A stretch of DNA of 64,000 nucleotides. Source: Pedobacter sp. D749 (lineage in GTDB: Bacteria; Bacteroidota; Bacteroidia; Sphingobacteriales; Sphingobacteriaceae). The position numbers and the translations under genes are program-made. How positions within the stretch are numbered: position 1 is the first letter of the stretch; every line of letters begins with the position of its first letter. Under the pieces are notes generated by a model, which saw nothing but the letters and a program-made list of their open reading frames with translations, searched no databases and was not told where the DNA came from. Where the stretch lies: the NCBI RefSeq assembly GCF_019317285.1, contig NZ_CP079218.1, forward strand, positions 4,154,001-4,218,000, read 5' to 3'. Shown here one piece after another: positions 1-7,506 of the stretch.

Positions 1-1087
1 AAATGGCACACTCTACCGCAAATTGCTCTACAGATTTTAACCTGGCTTTGCCCGATTCCATTCCGCCTGCAACCAGTTGATCGTAGGTATCATCAATATT
101 TTGTCCGGCACGATAGTTTGCCGAATCAACAGCATAAAGTTTAGCAGCAATTTCTGCAATTTTGAAACGAATGGCACCATATTTAGAAATTGGGCGACCA
201 AACTGGATCCTTTCATTCGAATAATTAATCGCTGTGTTCAAAGTTGCTTTTGATGCACCAATAGCAGCCGCAGATAATTTGATACGGCCAATGTTTAAAA
301 TATTTACCGCGATTTTAAATCCATTTTCCCTGTCACTCAACATATTCTCAACAGGTACCATGCAATCATTAAAGAAAACCTGACGGGTTGAAGATCCTTT
401 GATCCCCATTTTGTGCTCTTCCGGATTCATGGTGATGCCACCGAAATCTTTCTCTACAATAAATGCAGTTAAGTTTTTATCATCATCAATTTTCGCGAAA
501 ACGATAAAAATATCGGCAAAACCACCATTGGTAATCCACATTTTCTGACCAGTAATGATATAGTGTTTACTATCTTCACTTAATTTGGCCTTGGTTTTAC
601 CAGAGTTCGCATCCGAACCCGAGTTTGGCTCAGTTAAGCAGTAAGCTGCCTTCCATTCGCCCGAACCTAACTTAGGGATATATTTTGCTTTCTGTTCTTC
701 GTTACCATAATATAGAATCGGCAAAGTGCCTATGCCTGTATGAGCAGAAAGTGCTACAGCAAAAGAGTGGCCTGCACCTACCACATCTGCAACCAGCATA
801 GAAGTATTGAAGTTTTTACCAAAACCACCGTACTCTTCCGGTACTGAAACGCCAAGAATACCCAGTTCGCCAGCTTTGGTTAAAAGTGTTGGCATCAATT
901 CAGGATCTTCCTGTTTGTCAATTTTGTCTAAATTGGGATAAACCTCGGCCGCAAGAAAATCGCGACAGGTTTGTGCAATCATCTGCTGCTCTTCATCAAA
1001 TTCTTCAGGGATAAATACTTCCTGATAAGTGGTATCCTTAATTAAGAATTCACCGCCTTTAATTGTCTTTTTTTCAGTTGTTTCCAT
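1..1087 (-). CDS. Acyl-CoA dehydrogenase (FadE-like), C-terminus cut by the window edge
   Basis: FAD-dependent acyl-CoA dehydrogenase, the first oxidation step of beta-oxidation in the cytoplasm. I translated it from an ATG at 1085-1087; the frame stays open to base 1, giving 362 codons of a protein that is usually about 590 residues in the fadE/YusJ type. Visible family signatures are YCLTEPNSGSDA (flavin/substrate loop), MWITNGGFADIF and GIKGSSTRQVFF. It is the last gene of a minus-strand set in the order fadN-like, fadA-like, fadE-like, the same order as the Bacillus subtilis fadNAE operon, and is separated from the thiolase by a small unrelated gene at 1275-1628. Family assignment is secure; the chain-length preference cannot be read from the sequence. 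Confidence 0.93.
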   Translation of the reverse strand, partial: METTEKKTIKGGEFLIKDTTYQEVFIPEEFDEEQQMIAQTCRDFLAAEVYPNLDKIDKQEDPELMPTLLTKAGELGILGVSVPEEYGGFGKNFNTSMLVADVVGAGHSFAVALSAHTGIGTLPILYYGNEEQKAKYIPKLGSGEWKAAYCLTEPNSGSDANSGKTKAKLSEDSKHYIITGQKMWITNGGFADIFIVFAKIDDDKNLTAFIVEKDFGGITMNPEEHKMGIKGSSTRQVFFNDCMVPVENMLSDRENGFKIAVNILNIGRIKLSAAAIGASKATLNTAINYSNERIQFGRPISKYGAIRFKIAEIAAKLYAVDSANYRAGQNIDDTYDQLVAGGMESGKARLKSVEQFAVECAI

Positions 1088-1090
1088 TTT

Positions 1091-1250
1091 AATAGTATCT
1101 AGTAATGAGTATCTGGTATCAAGACAAAGCTTAACACCAGATATCACCAAATTTTAATATTGGGCAGCTATTATCAGGTATCAAAACTGCGTTCAAAACT
1201 TGATATCGCTTTATTATTTTTTTCTATTATTTCCTTTTATTCAATCCGGA
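1091..1250. repeat. Degenerate TATC-rich intergenic repeat (GTATC-TAG / GTATCAAG units)
   Basis: The spacer between the fadE-like gene and the four-helix-bundle gene is filled with short degenerate units such as AGTATCTAG, GAGTATCTGG and TATCAGGTATCAA. Similar units recur at 1700-1733, 2910-2945, 3004-3050 and about 57128-57180, always between genes. They do not encode a protein and show no clean long hairpin. I regard them as a low-complexity dispersed repeat; no function is assigned. Confidence 0.55.
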
Positions 1251-1274
1251 CATTTTATACTCAAACCTTAATGC

Positions 1275-1628
1275 TTACACTTTGATACTTCTATCCAAAG
1301 CATAAACCATTTTTTGAATCTCAGTAGTTTTCTCAATCAAATCGGCTGATAATTCATCATCTAGTAATTCAAGTCGATTTGAAATAATCAATTGTGTCTC
1401 TAACTCAAAAGCTGAACCTTGGCTTATGTTCAAAAAATATTTGAATTGAGCACCACTTCCTCTACCAGAACCCTCAGCTATATTCGAAGGAATTGATACC
1501 GAACATCTTTTCATTTGCGAAATCAATCCAAATCTTTCTTCATTCGGCAAGAGCGATGTCGCTTTATAAACTTCAACAGCTAAGTCGATTGATTTTTTCC
1601 AAACTTTTAATTCTTTAAAATTGTGCAT
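1275..1628 (-). CDS. Four-helix bundle protein (S23 / 23S rRNA intervening-sequence family)
   Basis: A 117-residue all-helical protein. The start MHNFKELKVWKK (ATG at 1626-1628) is chosen over an upstream in-frame ATG because family members begin with this FxxLxVWxKS sequence. Further family features are LPNEERFGLISQMKRCSVSIPSNIAEGSGR around residues 25-57 and the QGSAFELETQL helix. The family (TIGR02436-like) is common in Bacteroidetes, is found inside 23S rRNA intervening sequences of some bacteria, and includes the Avd accessory protein of diversity-generating retroelements; most stand-alone members have no known role. Here it sits between fadA-like and fadE-like genes, bordered on both sides by TATC repeats, which suggests it is a late insertion into the operon. 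Confidence 0.85.
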   Translation of the reverse strand: MHNFKELKVWKKSIDLAVEVYKATSLLPNEERFGLISQMKRCSVSIPSNIAEGSGRGSGAQFKYFLNISQGSAFELETQLIISNRLELLDDELSADLIEKTTEIQKMVYALDRSIKV

Positions 1629-1699
1629 ATTTATTAGTATTAGTGACTGAGTAATATGTTGGGATGATTTATTAACTGGTTTATTCACCTTGCTATTAA

Positions 1700-1733
1700 A
1701 TCTTGATACTACATACTCATATCTCGATACTAT
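1700..1733. repeat. TATC-type intergenic repeat, second copy
   Basis: Units CTTGATACT, CATATCTCGATACTATC lie immediately before the thiolase stop codon. They belong to the same degenerate family as 1091-1250 and border the other side of the four-helix-bundle gene. Confidence 0.45.
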
Positions 1734-2909
1734 CTAAAAAAGTTCAAATATCCCCGCAGCACCTTGCCCTGTTCCTACGCACATGGTTACCATTCCATAT
1801 TTCTTATTTTGTCTTTTTAATTCGTTCATAATCTGCACGGTAAGTTTTGCGCCGGTACAGCCCAGCGGATGGCCGAGTGCAATTGCACCACCGTTTACAT
1901 TAATTACCTCTGGATTTAAATCCAATGTTCTGATTACGGCTAACGATTGTGAGGCAAAAGCTTCATTCAGTTCAATTAAATCGATATCTTCTTTTTTCAA
2001 ACCTGCTTGTTTTAATGCCTTTGGAATCGCCTCAATTGGGCCAATACCCATGATGCGCGGCGGAACACCTGCGACACCATAACTTACCAACCTGGCAATA
2101 GGCTCGGCATTCAATTCCTTCATTTTCTTTTCAGAAACCACCAAAACAAAGGCTGCACCATCAGATGTTTGCGATGAATTACCCGCAGTTACACTTCCAA
2201 CCGCATCGAATACCGGTTTCAGTTTCGCCAACTTTTCTAAAGTAGTATCAGCACGCGGACCTTCATCGGTATCAACCACATAAGAACGGGTTTTCTTTTT
2301 TAGGTTGGCATCAAGATAATTTTCATTTACCGTGATTGGCAGAACACCATCTTTTAAATGACCGTTTTTTATCGCATGAATAGCTTTCTCATGAGATTTT
2401 AACGAAAATGCATCCTGATCTTCACGACTCACATTATATTCTTTAGCAACAGCCTCAGCGGTTAAGCCCATGCCCCAATACCAATCTGGATTGTTTTTTG
2501 CCACCTCTGCATTAGGCACCAGTTTCCAGCCACCGAAAGGCATTCCACTCATTACCTCAACGCCACCTGCAATGATACAATCGGCCATGCCAGCCTTAAT
2601 TTTAGCAACTGCAGTGGCAATGGTATCTAAACCCGACGCACAGTAGCGGTTCACCGTAACACCAGGAACTTTATCGGTATCTAAACCCATTAGGGAGATC
2701 ATACGGCCAATATTTAAGCCTTGCTCTGCCTCTGGTGTAGCGTTACCTACTATTACATCATCAATCTGTTCGTTATCTAAATTCGGAACTGATGCCACTA
2801 AAGCCCTGATTACCTCTGCGGCTAAATCATCTGCTCTTGTAAAACGGAATACGCCACGGGGTGCTTTACCCACTGCTGTACGATATCCGGCTATAATATA
2901 TGCTTCCAT
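1734..2909 (-). CDS. fadA: Acetyl-CoA C-acyltransferase (3-ketoacyl-CoA thiolase, FadA-like)
   Basis: Thiolase of 391 residues that cleaves 3-ketoacyl-CoA with CoA in the last step of beta-oxidation. The nucleophilic cysteine is C90 in NRYCASGLD. The C-terminal catalytic set is complete: NEAF, H347 in ALGHPLGCTGA and C377 in MCVGTGQGAAG. Length is normal for the family. It is downstream of the fadN-like multifunctional protein (151-base gap) on the same strand, so the two provide the hydratase, dehydrogenase and thiolase activities of the cycle. The symbol is given by family and operon order; a degradative rather than biosynthetic role follows from that context. Confidence 0.93.
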   Translation of the reverse strand: MEAYIIAGYRTAVGKAPRGVFRFTRADDLAAEVIRALVASVPNLDNEQIDDVIVGNATPEAEQGLNIGRMISLMGLDTDKVPGVTVNRYCASGLDTIATAVAKIKAGMADCIIAGGVEVMSGMPFGGWKLVPNAEVAKNNPDWYWGMGLTAEAVAKEYNVSREDQDAFSLKSHEKAIHAIKNGHLKDGVLPITVNENYLDANLKKKTRSYVVDTDEGPRADTTLEKLAKLKPVFDAVGSVTAGNSSQTSDGAAFVLVVSEKKMKELNAEPIARLVSYGVAGVPPRIMGIGPIEAIPKALKQAGLKKEDIDLIELNEAFASQSLAVIRTLDLNPEVINVNGGAIALGHPLGCTGAKLTVQIMNELKRQNKKYGMVTMCVGTGQGAAGIFELF

Positions 2910-3050
2910 TGTTTAGTATCTAGTAGTTAGAATCAAGTATCCAGACTTAATTCTAGCATTATTATTTTATTTGTTATTTACTATGAGTAATTTTTTTCGA
3001 CAATCGTATCTTGATACTTGATACTCTTATCTTGATACTGATATCTTAAT
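2910..3050. repeat. TATC-type intergenic repeat between fadA-like and fadN-like genes
   Basis: Short units AGTATCTAG, AATCAAGTATC, and around 3006-3050 CGTATCTTGATACTTGATAC and TCTTGATACTGATATC. It is the densest example of the repeat seen at 1091-1250. No promoter of the TTG/TAnnTTTG type was seen here, consistent with read-through from fadN-like into fadA-like. Confidence 0.5.
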
Positions 3051-3060
3051 ATTCAACTCA

Positions 3061-5466
3061 CTAATTCCTCAACGGTTTCCCTTTTGTAATAATACTCTGA
3101 ATCCTTTCCAAACTCTTCCTTTCACCCGCAAGTGATAGAAAAGCTTCTCTTTCCAGATCCAATAAGTATTGCTCGGTTACTTCTGTTGGCGCAGATAAAT
3201 CACCACCACACATTACATAACCTAATTTCTCGGATATTTTTTTATCGTGTTCAGAAATAAAATGCCCGGCGTACATGCTGTTTGCACCTGCATAAACAAT
3301 TCCTAAACCTTGCTTTCCTAATACTTTAATGTCGTTACGCTGAACGGGTTTGGTATATCCTGCATCGGCCAGTTCTATCGCTTTTGCTTTTGCATCAGCC
3401 AATAAACGGTTCCGGTTCATTGAGATCGAGAATTTATCTTTTTGCAGATAACCCAGTTCGTAGGCTTCGTAACCCGAAGTGGAAACTTTAGCCATTCCTA
3501 TGGTTAGAAAGCGATCTTTCAAGGCATTCTGCACAATCTGATCGTCTTTATATTCATCAGATGCACGTAAAGCAAACTCTTTAGTACCGCCGCCGCCAGG
3601 GATAACGCCCACGCCAAATTCAACCAAACCCATATAAGTTTCGGCGGATAGCTGCACGTGATCAGCATGCAAGCTAAACTCGCAACCACCGCCTAAGGTT
3701 AAATTATGTGGTGCTACTACAACCGGAATAGAAGAATAACGGATGCGCATTGAGGTATTCTGGAACATTCTGATCGCCATGTTCAATTCATCCCACTCCT
3801 GCTCCACCGCCATCATAAAAATCATCCCCACATTTGCTCCGGCAGAAAAATTTGCCCCATCGTTCCCGATCACCAAACCGCGGTAATCTTTCTCGGCCAT
3901 ATCAATGGCTTTGTTGATACCTGAAATTACATCACCGCCAATGGTATTCATTTTAGTGTGGAATTCTACATTTAGAATGCCATCGCCCAGATCAATAATG
4001 GAAACACCTGAATTTTTCCAAAGGGTTTTATTTTCACGTAGGTTATCTAAAATGATAAATTCATCTGTCCCCGGTAATGCTTTATAGGTTTTAGAAGGAA
4101 TATCGTAATATTTTTTAACGCCATTTTCTACTTTATAGAATGAAGTATTTCCGGCATCAAGCATTTCGTGTACCCAAGCCGCAGCTTTATTACCATATTG
4201 CTCCATTCCTTCGATGGCTTCTTTTACACCAACGGCATCCCACAATTCGAATGGGCCAAGCTCCCAGCCAAAACCAGCTCGCATGGCATCGTCAATACGA
4301 TACAATTCATCAGAAATTTCAGGGATTCTGTCTGATACATATTCAAATAAACCGAAAGAAGAATGACGGAACAATTCACCTGCCTTATCTTTTCCTTTGG
4401 CAAAAATCTTCATCCGCTCACGGAGGTTCTCCACCGGTTTGGTCATTTCTAAAGTCGCCGATTTTACTTTTTGCTGAGGCTTATATTCAAGGGTTTTTAA
4501 ATCTAACGCCAGGATTTCGGTTTTACCGTCAGCAGATTTGGTTTTTTTATAGAAACCTTGTTTAGTTTTATCGCCAAGCCATTTGTTCTCTTCCATTTTT
4601 TGCACGTATGCAGGAAGTTTAAACAAATCGTGTGCTTTATCATCCGGACAGTTATCATAAAGCCCTTTAGCCACCTTAATCATGGTATCTAAACCTACCA
4701 CATCAGAGGTACGGAAAGTAGCCGATTTTGGTCTGCCCAACGCTGGCCCTGTAAATTTATCAACTTCTTCTACTGTCAGATCTAATTTTTCAACCAAATG
4801 CAACAATGCCATAATGGAATAAACACCTACACGGTTTGCAATAAAGGCTGGCGTATCTTTACATAAAACAGTTGTTTTGCCTAAAAATTTATCACCATAA
4901 TGCATCAGGAAATCAACAATTTCTGGCTGAGTATGCGGCGTAGGAATAACCTCCAATAATTTTAAATAGCGGGGCGGATTGAAAAAGTGTGTTCCGCAGA
5001 AATGCGATTTAAAATCTTCACTTCTTCCTTCAGCCATTAAATGAATAGGAATACCAGAAGTATTTGAAGTGATTAAAGTACCTGGTTTACGGAATTGCTC
5101 TACCTGCTCGAAAACTTTTTTCTTGATATCAAGATTTTCGACTACGACTTCAATTACCCAATCGTAATCGACAATTTTCGACATATCATCGTCGAAATTT
5201 CCAGTCTTGATTTTATTTAATGCTTTTTTGGTATAAACTGGCGATGGATTTGTTTTTACAGCCGTTTGCAAAGCTGTATTTACAATTCGGTTTTTTACAG
5301 CTGGGTTATCCAGTGCTAATCCTTTTGCCTGCTCTTCAGGGCTCAAATCTTTAGGGGCAATATCCAGTAGCAAAACCTCAACACCAATATTGGCGAAGTG
5401 GCATGCAATACGAGAACCCATAATACCTGAACCTAGAACAGCAACTTTATTAATGCTTCGTTTCAT
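3061..5466 (-). CDS. 3-hydroxyacyl-CoA dehydrogenase / enoyl-CoA hydratase (FadN-like)
   Basis: An 801-residue two-function beta-oxidation enzyme. The N-terminal NAD-binding dehydrogenase domain opens with KVAVLGSGIMGSRIACHFA (residues about 7-25), followed by SNTSGIPIHLMAE and GTHFFNPPRYLKLLE; a second dehydrogenase C-domain follows at about 200-420. The C-terminal crotonase (enoyl-CoA hydratase) domain shows NFSAGANVGM and LGGGCEFSLHAD with GVGVIPGGGG. The dehydrogenase-then-hydratase order and the length match Bacillus FadN (YusL) rather than E. coli FadB, whose domains are in the opposite order. It lies 76 bases downstream of the marR gene and is probably in its transcript. Catalytic motifs look intact. 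Confidence 0.93.
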   Translation of the reverse strand: MKRSINKVAVLGSGIMGSRIACHFANIGVEVLLLDIAPKDLSPEEQAKGLALDNPAVKNRIVNTALQTAVKTNPSPVYTKKALNKIKTGNFDDDMSKIVDYDWVIEVVVENLDIKKKVFEQVEQFRKPGTLITSNTSGIPIHLMAEGRSEDFKSHFCGTHFFNPPRYLKLLEVIPTPHTQPEIVDFLMHYGDKFLGKTTVLCKDTPAFIANRVGVYSIMALLHLVEKLDLTVEEVDKFTGPALGRPKSATFRTSDVVGLDTMIKVAKGLYDNCPDDKAHDLFKLPAYVQKMEENKWLGDKTKQGFYKKTKSADGKTEILALDLKTLEYKPQQKVKSATLEMTKPVENLRERMKIFAKGKDKAGELFRHSSFGLFEYVSDRIPEISDELYRIDDAMRAGFGWELGPFELWDAVGVKEAIEGMEQYGNKAAAWVHEMLDAGNTSFYKVENGVKKYYDIPSKTYKALPGTDEFIILDNLRENKTLWKNSGVSIIDLGDGILNVEFHTKMNTIGGDVISGINKAIDMAEKDYRGLVIGNDGANFSAGANVGMIFMMAVEQEWDELNMAIRMFQNTSMRIRYSSIPVVVAPHNLTLGGGCEFSLHADHVQLSAETYMGLVEFGVGVIPGGGGTKEFALRASDEYKDDQIVQNALKDRFLTIGMAKVSTSGYEAYELGYLQKDKFSISMNRNRLLADAKAKAIELADAGYTKPVQRNDIKVLGKQGLGIVYAGANSMYAGHFISEHDKKISEKLGYVMCGGDLSAPTEVTEQYLLDLEREAFLSLAGERKSLERIQSIITKGKPLRN

Positions 5467-5506
5467 CAGTATATATTTTTCTTTTATGGTCCGATGTAAC
5501 CTGTTA

Positions 5507-5518
5507 TGTAAAATTACA
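5507..5518. promoter_or_regulatory. Small inverted repeat upstream of fadN-like gene
   Basis: TGTAAAATTACA (TGTAA-N2-TTACA) lies about 40 bases upstream of the fadN-like start, in the short marR-fadN spacer. It could be a regulatory half-site pair or chance in AT-rich DNA. No TAnnTTTG element was seen in this spacer. Confidence 0.25.
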
Positions 5519-5542
5519 CAGCAGATTTCATGATTATATTTA

Positions 5543-5977
5543 TTAATCTACAGTATAGGCTACTGTGATATCATTTAGTTTGATAAGCAGGTTAATAAAA
5601 GTCTCTTTTTCTTTTTTCGAAAAATGCTCATCAAGATATTCATTAAATTTTCGAACAACCCCCTTGGCCAAATGTTTTTTCTCTTTCCCAAAATCAGTCA
5701 GAAAAACCTTTACCGAACGTTTATCACCTGCAGATGTTTCACGGTAAATGAGGTTAGCCTCTTCCATATTATTTAACATCCTAGACAAACTGGTTGCCTT
5801 AACCCCAAGCAAGCCAGCTAAATTAGAAACTGCAGTTCCTTCAGCATCATCAATATTAATAAGCATGTAACCAATGGCCTGGGTAATCCCAAAACTAGAT
5901 GCCATTTGATTGTACTTATTAAACATATTTTGCCAGGCAAACTTAACATGGTAATCTATGGTTTGTTGTTGTTTCAT
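5543..5977 (-). CDS. MarR-family transcriptional regulator, probable fatty-acid regulator
   Basis: A 144-residue winged-helix repressor-type protein. The DNA-binding part is visible as AVSNLAGLLGVKATSLSRMLNNMEEANLIYRE (read in pieces: recognition helix TSLSRMLNNME at about residues 65-75) followed by the wing DKRSVKVFLTDFGKE. The start is the ATG at 5975-5977 (MKQQQTIDYHVKF): the frame continues upstream to a TTG at 6007, but that lies upstream of the predicted transcription start. It is the first gene ahead of fadN-like, fadA-like and fadE-like genes. An inverted repeat covers its own start site (5991-6004), so autorepression and acyl-CoA responsiveness are likely by analogy; the ligand is inferred, not seen. 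Confidence 0.88.
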   Translation of the reverse strand: MKQQQTIDYHVKFAWQNMFNKYNQMASSFGITQAIGYMLINIDDAEGTAVSNLAGLLGVKATSLSRMLNNMEEANLIYRETSAGDKRSVKVFLTDFGKEKKHLAKGVVRKFNEYLDEHFSKKEKETFINLLIKLNDITVAYTVD

Positions 5978-5990
5978 TTTCACTAATTTA

Positions 5991-6004
5991 TTATGCTTGC
6001 ATAA
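5991..6004. promoter_or_regulatory. Candidate MarR operator TTATGCAAGCATAA
   Basis: A near-perfect inverted repeat, TTATGC-AA-GCATAA on the minus strand, starting directly after the -7 element of the marR promoter, so it covers the expected transcription start. The 11-base core TATGCAAGCAT recurs in the spacer of the acyl-CoA ligase promoter at 14636-14646. Position and recurrence support an operator for the adjacent MarR protein. Confidence 0.6.
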
Positions 6005-6035
6005 CAAAGCTAATGAATGTATTTTGTTAATGCAA
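6005..6035 (-). promoter_or_regulatory. Bacteroidetes-type promoter of the marR-fad operon
   Basis: On the minus strand, TTG (6033-6035), a 20-base spacer and TAGCTTTG (6005-6012) match the Bacteroidetes consensus TTG-N19..21-TAnnTTTG. The predicted transcript starts inside the adjacent inverted repeat and gives a leader of about 20 bases before the ATG at 5977. Confidence 0.65.
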
Positions 6036-6087
6036 TAGAAAAATTCAAAATATTTGTCAAATTTTTCTTATCATAGTCATACACAAA

Positions 6088-7065
6088 ATGAAAACACATT
6101 ATATGTTAAAAATGAAACAAATACTCTTGTTTAGTCTGTTCATATTATGGGCTACAATTTGCCAAAGCCAGGTATCTTATTTCGGAAAAGCCCTGTTAAA
6201 CAGTCAAAAATTAGAGATTTTTAAAAAAACAACCACCTTATTTACTTTGCAGTATGCTGATTATGCTGAGCTGGAAAAATTTGATCAGGCCATTAAAAAA
6301 AACTGGACCATTACACCATATAAAATTATTAAGCCCGAAGAGCTGGCCCGTTATGATACGCTTGCAAATTATTCAGTTTTTCATTTTGATGCTTATGCAG
6401 AGGAGTCGGATAGTACATCCAACCTGAATATAATTTATGCACTGAAATTATTAACACCGTCTAAAAAACCAAAAGTAAAGGAAGAAAGTATATTGGCAAC
6501 AGTTGCGCTTTTTGCTGACCCTAACACCAATCTGCTTGTCAGAACGCAAGACCAACAATATGGAAGCAAAAAAAGTATAAAAAATAATATTTTATCATAT
6601 TTCTATAACAAGTCTAGTTTCTTTAACTGGTCGCCAGGCTTTTTAACGGGTTATTTAAAACAGATTAATGATGGATTGCTTGCAAATGAAAACTGCAGTA
6701 TAGATTATCAATTTTATAATAAAGTACGCTTACCTGAATTGGCAAAGGAAACACTTTATATACCCCAATATATTAAGGAAGTGTTTTCTTCAAGATTAAC
6801 ACTTTTACCAGCATCAGGTATTATTGCTGAACCTTATAATTACAAACTTAAATTCATATCGTACAAAGAACTTGATAGTTTAATTCTGAATAAAACTGCC
6901 AATGTTAAATATGTAGTTTACACACAGCGATCCAGCGATAAAATAATCAGTATATATGATAGCAAAGACGATAAGATTATTTATCAGCGCTTTTATCCGC
7001 AATCAACAAATTTTGAGATGAATGATTTAAGCGAGATTAAAAAGGTAATTGTTTCACTTAAATAA
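6088..7065 (+). CDS. Secreted protein of unknown function
   Basis: Up to 325 residues with an N-terminal signal peptide (hydrophobic stretch ILLFSLFILWATICQSQ). Three ATGs are possible (6088, 6103, 6112); the last gives the most usual signal peptide, MKQILLF, but the longest is listed. I recognise no catalytic motif. The rest is mixed alpha/beta with many Lys and Tyr, and has no transmembrane segment after the signal peptide, so a periplasmic location is likely. It is divergent from the marR operon, with the candidate MarR operator in the shared spacer, so co-regulation is possible. Confidence 0.7.
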   Translation: MKTHYMLKMKQILLFSLFILWATICQSQVSYFGKALLNSQKLEIFKKTTTLFTLQYADYAELEKFDQAIKKNWTITPYKIIKPEELARYDTLANYSVFHFDAYAEESDSTSNLNIIYALKLLTPSKKPKVKEESILATVALFADPNTNLLVRTQDQQYGSKKSIKNNILSYFYNKSSFFNWSPGFLTGYLKQINDGLLANENCSIDYQFYNKVRLPELAKETLYIPQYIKEVFSSRLTLLPASGIIAEPYNYKLKFISYKELDSLILNKTANVKYVVYTQRSSDKIISIYDSKDDKIIYQRFYPQSTNFEMNDLSEIKKVIVSLK

Positions 7066-7079
7066 GTTGAATTCAAATA

Positions 7080-7395
7080 ATATCTATTGCGCTGTCATTC
7101 TGAACGCAGTGAAGAATCCCTGACAAAAGAGCCACTAGTTTTATTATTTCAAAAGACTGTTGCGTTAGAGTTAGTTTAACAAAGATCCTTCACTGCACTA
7201 CCATTGACAGACTCCAATAGAGTGGTCGTCATCTCTACCGCAGCAACGCGAAGTGGAGAGATCTCTCAAAACAGATTTCTCGACTGCGTTGCACTCCGCT
7301 CGAAAGGACGGTAACACGAGGAATTTTTACATGTAGATTAATTACTGTTATTTATATTGATTTTTATAAAATAAATTACCCCTCAGGATGACAAA
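7080..7395. repeat. Dispersed intergenic repeat cluster
   Basis: No convincing gene. The stretch holds the familiar Sphingobacteriaceae intergenic phrases TGTCATTCTGAACGCAG, GTCATCTCTACCGCAGC, GTGGAGAGATCTCTC and TTTCTCGACTGCGTTGCACT, related to those at about 26655-26695. Its right end (about 7352-7393, ATATTGATTTTTATA then AATAAATTACCCCTCAG) is also the end of the longer repeats at 35395 and 55967. It is GC-richer than neighbouring spacers. Confidence 0.65.
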
Positions 7396-7456
7396 TTCGT
7401 TTTTATGAATACTAAGCAAAAAACAGCTGGTTATTATAAACAAAACCTCTTAAACC

Positions 7457-7490
7457 AAAAAAGTCCCGATTTTCATCGGGACTTTTTAAA
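7457..7490 (-). terminator. Rho-independent terminator of the OmpA-family gene
   Basis: Stem AGTCCCGAT / ATCGGGACT with a 4-base loop and A/T tracts on both sides. It is 17 bases downstream of the stop at 7507 and is read with a U-tract on the minus strand. The symmetric tracts make it potentially bidirectional. Confidence 0.85.
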
Positions 7491-7506
7491 TGCTGTTAAA
7501 AACAGA

